A stretch of DNA of 64,000 bases from JAVBWI01 sp036677445 (GTDB lineage Bacteria; Bacillota; Clostridia; Christensenellales; CAG-138): the NCBI GenBank assembly GCA_036677445.1, contig JAVBWI010000023.1:248001-312000 (forward strand). The letters run 5' to 3'. Shown piece after piece: positions 61,038-64,000 of the stretch (within the stretch, counting starts at the first letter, position 1; each line of letters begins with the position of its first letter). Below the pieces are notes generated by a model that worked only from the letters and a program-made list of their open reading frames with translations, did no database searches and had not been told where the DNA came from. The position numbers and the translations under genes were made by a program.

Positions 61038-61885
61038 CGCATGCCGCGCCCAGCCTGCTGCAAGCCTCCGCCAAGCTCAACCTGACGCTTGACGTGCTCA
61101 ACCGCCGCCCCGACGGCTACCACGAACTGGATATGCTCAACTTGCGCGTCACGCTGTTCGATACGCTGGAATTTTCACCCGCCCCAATAACCCAGATCGA
61201 ATACACGGGTATGCCTGCGCCGCCAAACGACATCGTCCGCCAGGCGATTACGTGCTATGCCGATTTTGCCGGAAAGCGCTTTGGCGCGAAGGTACGCGTC
61301 CATAAGCGCATCCCGGCCGAAGCGGGCCTGGGCGGCGGCAGCGCGGATGCGGCCGCTGTGCTCCTTGCCCTGCAACGCGCCTACCAGGCGCTCGATGATG
61401 CGACGCTCCACGAGGCCGCATGCCGCGTGGGCGCGGACGTACCTTATTGCCTGCACGACGTGCCCTGCCGCGCGCGCGGCATCGGCGAAAAGCTGGAGCC
61501 GCTCGCCATGCCCCCGGATCCGCTGTGGTTCCTGATCGTAAAACCCGCGGCGGGCATTTCCACCGCCGCGCTGTTTGCCTCCCTCACGCCTCCCCTGCCG
61601 CACCCGCTCACCGACGCCGCACAGGCGGCGCTGCTGCGCGGCGATAAAGCCGCGCTGGGCGCGCTAATCAAAAATGCGCTGGAGCCTGCCGCCACCGCGC
61701 TGCTGCCGGAGATCGGCGCCCTGCGCGCGCGGCTGATACGCCTGGGCGCTCAGGGCACAGCCATGACGGGTTCGGGTTCCGCTGTATTCGGCCTGTTTGA
61801 GACAGAAGCCGCCGCGCGCGCCGCCGCAGAAAGCTTTGCGGATGCGGCGTTTTTATCGGTATGCCGCAGCATGCCTCCTGGATAA
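61034..61885 (+). CDS. ispE: 4-diphosphocytidyl-2-C-methyl-D-erythritol kinase, 283 aa
   Basis: GHMP kinase of the MEP isoprenoid pathway. Substrate and ATP motifs are ASAKLNLTLDVLNRRPDGYH, PAEAGLGGGSADAAAV and the C-terminal GTAMTGSGSAVFGLF. The ATG at 61034 follows AAGGAGG and overlaps the upstream stop. Length is normal. Confidence 0.96.
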   Translation: MTHAAPSLLQASAKLNLTLDVLNRRPDGYHELDMLNLRVTLFDTLEFSPAPITQIEYTGMPAPPNDIVRQAITCYADFAGKRFGAKVRVHKRIPAEAGLGGGSADAAAVLLALQRAYQALDDATLHEAACRVGADVPYCLHDVPCRARGIGEKLEPLAMPPDPLWFLIVKPAAGISTAALFASLTPPLPHPLTDAAQAALLRGDKAALGALIKNALEPAATALLPEIGALRARLIRLGAQGTAMTGSGSAVFGLFETEAAARAAAESFADAAFLSVCRSMPPG

Positions 61886-61916
61886 TCTTTTACTAATTAC
61901 ATATTCTTAAAAAACA

Positions 61917-61941
61917 ACGGGCTGTCCTGAAAACAGCCCGT
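61917..61941. terminator. Terminator between ispE and the convergent cysteine hydrolase
   Basis: ACGGGCTGT/ACAGCCCGT, 9 bp. The minus-strand flank TTGTTTTTTAAG makes it a good terminator for the hydrolase gene; for ispE it is weaker. Confidence 0.7.
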
Positions 61942-61969
61942 CTATGTTCTCCTTCACGAAATGATACAA

Positions 61970-62524
61970 TCAACGCCCGTACTCCGCAAGAAATGCCTTT
62001 GTCGGCACCACCTGCGCAAATGAACCGTGCAGCGAGGCCATGAACGTATCGTGCACCGTCGCCGCGGGTATCGTTTTACCGCCCCAGATAATGTCCCTGG
62101 CCGTACATGCATCCTGCAGCAGCGTGACCGAAAGGCCATGATCCCGCGCGGCCCTGACCGAAGTATCGATACACATATGGCTCATCATGCCGCAGACCAC
62201 GATGTGGCCGATATGCCTGCTAACGAGCGCATCCGCGAGGCCGGTCTGGAAAAAAGCGTTGGGGACGTGCTTGACAAACACTCTTTCCTCCGGCTCCGGC
62301 TGTACGCTTTGGTGTATCTTTGCGCCCGCCGTGCCGGGCAGAAAGAAGGACGCGCCTTCCTGCACGCTGATATGCTGCACATGGTACACAGGCAAACCGT
62401 TGCTTCTGAAAAGATGCAGCGCCTGCTTTGCGTTGGCCGCGGCCTGCTCCGGCTGATACAGCTCATATCTGCCGCCGGGAAAATAGTCGTTTTGTATATC
62501 GACCAGAATGATCGCGCTGTTCAA
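61970..62524 (-). CDS. Isochorismatase-family cysteine hydrolase, 184 aa
   Basis: Cysteine hydrolase fold. The catalytic triad is suggested by Asp9 in ILVDIQNDYF, Lys in FVKHVPNAFFQ and the nucleophile Cys in VCGMMSHMCIDTSVRAA (first or second Cys; the family uses the one aligned with MCVxxT, i.e. MCIDTS). The start is probably TTG at 62524, seven bases after AAGGGGG; it gives MNSAIILVDIQN, whereas the longer frame runs into hairpin cluster D. Amidohydrolase activity (nicotinamidase-like) is likely; the substrate is unknown. Confidence 0.88.
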   Translation of the reverse strand: MNSAIILVDIQNDYFPGGRYELYQPEQAAANAKQALHLFRSNGLPVYHVQHISVQEGASFFLPGTAGAKIHQSVQPEPEERVFVKHVPNAFFQTGLADALVSRHIGHIVVCGMMSHMCIDTSVRAARDHGLSVTLLQDACTARDIIWGGKTIPAATVHDTFMASLHGSFAQVVPTKAFLAEYGR

Positions 62525-62834
62525 AGTACCGCCCCCTTCCGTTTCTGTTAACTTATGCAACAATAGGCCCCGACCCGTCATTTTGCAGGCGACCTGGGGC
62601 GGTGAACCTCGGCAAAGGGGCTGCCGCGCTAAGTGCATCGCCGAATATTTTTCAAGCACTTAGCACGACAGCCCGGGTTCGTGCTCCAAACGGGGCAAAA
62701 TCGATCCGGTGGATCGATTTTAGAACCCTGTTTCCTTTCGCATTATGCATTGAAAATGCTTAATGCGACACCCACTTTGCCGACACGCTGACGGCCCCAC
62801 CCGTCAGGAGCGGATGGGGCCGTTGTAATACAAA
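62525..62834. repeat. Hairpin cluster D: intergenic region upstream of the cysteine hydrolase
   Basis: No gene is seen in this 310-bp gap. Successive inverted repeats: 62628-62664 (GCTAAGTGC/GCACTTAGC), 62697-62721 (AAAATCGATCC/GGATCGATTTT, 11 bp, three-base loop), 62738-62768 (TCGCATTA/TAATGCGA with an inner CATT/AATG) and 62791-62823 (ACGGCCCCA/TGGGGCCGT). The last may mark the 3' end of the downstream-strand gene. Confidence 0.7.
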
Positions 62835-64000
62835 TCAGACTTTTGCAAACACCCTCTTGAAGGCCTCCACCGCGGTATCCATCTGCTCATGCGTATGGGT
62901 GGCGGTGTAGCTGGTGCGCAGCATGCATTCGCCGTCCTGCACGGCCGGCGGGATGACGGGGTTCACATACACGCCTTCGTCGAACAACATCTTCGTTATT
63001 AAGAACGTCCTGTTCATGTCATAAGTATATACCGGAATGATCGCCGTATTGCCGTCAATGATAGGAATTCCCGATTCGCGCAGCTTGGCGCGCATGTAGT
63101 TTGCGATATCGATGAGCGCCTTTTGCCTTTGCGGCTCGCTGCGGATAATGCGCAGGGCGGCAAGGGCCGTTGCCGCATTGGCGGGAGGGATAGACGCGCT
63201 GAATATGAACGGGCGTGACCGGTGTTTCACATACTCGATAACTTCCGCGGACGCCGCGATGCACCCGCCCAATGACGCCAAAGATTTCGAGAATGTCGTC
63301 ATGATGATATCCACTTCTTTTTCCAGATGGAAATGCGAAGCCGTTCCACTGCCGCACTCGCCCACCATGCCCACGCCGTGCGCGTCGTCGACCAGTACGC
63401 GCGCGCCGTATTTTCGCGCGAGCGCAACGATCTCGGGCAGCTTTGCGATATCGCCGCTCATGCTGAACACGCCGTCGGTGATGATCAGCTTGCCGCTCTC
63501 CTCCGGTATGCGGGAAAGAACACGCTCAAGGTCTTCCATGTCGCTATGCGTGTATTTCAACGTCTTCTTTGCGAAGCTCAGCCGGCAAGCGTCCAGTATG
63601 CTTGCATGGTTTTCGGAATCGTTGATAATATAATCGTGCCTGCCTGCAATTGCAGATATAATGCCCAAATTGGTCTGGAAACCGGTGCTGAATGTCAGCG
63701 CGGCATCCTTATGAAAAAAATCGGCAAGCTCCTCTTCGAGCTGTTCATGCAATACCAGTGTGCCATTGAGAAACCGCGAGCCGGAGCAGCCGGTGCCGTA
63801 TTGATCCAACGCGTTCTTCGCGGCAAGTATCGTCCTGGGGTCGCTGGTCAGCCCCATATAGTTGTTGGAGCCGATCATGATGATACGTTTGCCGTCCATT
63901 ACAACTTCGGTATCCTGGGCTGTCTGCAGCGCGTGAAAGTAGGGATACAGGCCTGTTGCTTTCGCCCGCTTTACATCTGTGAAACTGTAGCATTTTTCGA
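62835..64000 (-). CDS. Alpha-oxoamine synthase family aminotransferase, 5' truncated
   Basis: PLP enzyme of the KBL/AONS/serine-palmitoyltransferase family. The frame is open to the window end; residues before the ATG at 63899 (KATGLYPYFHALQTAQDTEV) are conserved in the family, so the true start is outside. Marks: GSNNYMGLTSDP, the PLP-stacking NDSENHASILDAC, VDDAHGVGMVGECG and the Schiff-base lysine in MTTFSKSLASLGG. The YPYFHALQ start resembles bacterial serine palmitoyltransferase-like proteins more than BioF or Kbl. The acyl-CoA and amino acid substrates cannot be assigned. Confidence 0.87.
   Translation of the reverse strand, partial: EKCYSFTDVKRAKATGLYPYFHALQTAQDTEVVMDGKRIIMIGSNNYMGLTSDPRTILAAKNALDQYGTGCSGSRFLNGTLVLHEQLEEELADFFHKDAALTFSTGFQTNLGIISAIAGRHDYIINDSENHASILDACRLSFAKKTLKYTHSDMEDLERVLSRIPEESGKLIITDGVFSMSGDIAKLPEIVALARKYGARVLVDDAHGVGMVGECGSGTASHFHLEKEVDIIMTTFSKSLASLGGCIAASAEVIEYVKHRSRPFIFSASIPPANAATALAALRIIRSEPQRQKALIDIANYMRAKLRESGIPIIDGNTAIIPVYTYDMNRTFLITKMLFDEGVYVNPVIPPAVQDGECMLRTSYTATHTHEQMDTAVEAFKRVFAKV

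Overview
This is a GC-rich chromosomal segment from an anaerobic, probably spore-forming Firmicute of the class Clostridia. The evidence is the sporulation pair yabP/yabQ, a RicT homologue, DUF1540 and DUF3842 proteins, a zinc-type S14 and L31, the DnaD/DnaI loader pair, a 2[4Fe-4S] ferredoxin and a bacterial V-type ATPase. I cannot fix the family. I see no rRNA, tRNA, insertion sequence, prophage or CRISPR array.

Layout. 1-6.5 kb: a truncated ricT, then ferredoxin, a C45-like hydrolase, DUF3842, a DNA-deoxyinosine glycosylase, a DUF1540 peptide, a membrane zinc peptidase and an orphan protein. 6.6-12.2 kb: asnS, a BusR-type regulator, a candidate structured RNA with its own terminator, and a glycine-betaine ABC operon behind a near-consensus promoter that carries an inverted repeat. 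12.7-21.3 kb: a nine-gene V-ATPase operon in the ntp order of Enterococcus, with the sodium-ligand residues kept in the K subunit. 21.4-31.5 kb: upp, rpiB, ywlE, tsaC/ywlC, prfA, capA-like, prmC, DUF1385, rpmE and rho. 31.9-33.8 kb: yabP-yabQ-divIC-ppx. 33.8-37.5 kb: an alpha/beta hydrolase, a YkvI-like permease, a more AT-rich HD-GYP/Xre pair sharing a control region, and an array of seven palindromes. 37.5-38.8 kb: gdhA. 39.3-55.3 kb: the complete S10-spc-alpha ribosomal superoperon on the minus strand, rpsJ to rplQ, with secY, adk, map, a KOW protein, infA and rpoA. 55.8-58.7 kb: a 964-residue Pro-rich repeat protein. 58.9-61.9 kb: dnaD-like, dnaI-like and ispE. 62.0-64.0 kb: a cysteine hydrolase and a truncated alpha-oxoamine synthase.

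How the genes work together. Most of the window is housekeeping: translation, ion-driven ATPase, uracil salvage, release-factor maturation (prfA with prmC), osmoprotection and sporulation. The unusual parts are low-complexity protein segments (Sup35-like Gln/Gly/Tyr hexapeptides in Rho, a Gln/Arg-rich RicT tail, the Pro-rich giant) and recurring intergenic clusters of perfect short hairpins at about 4.4, 37.3, 42.6 and 62.7 kb. Several genes appear to start at TTG or GTG placed at the right distance from a strong ribosome-binding site (rho, ywlE, infA, rplE, rpsN, atpD, the V-ATPase G/H subunit and the cysteine hydrolase).
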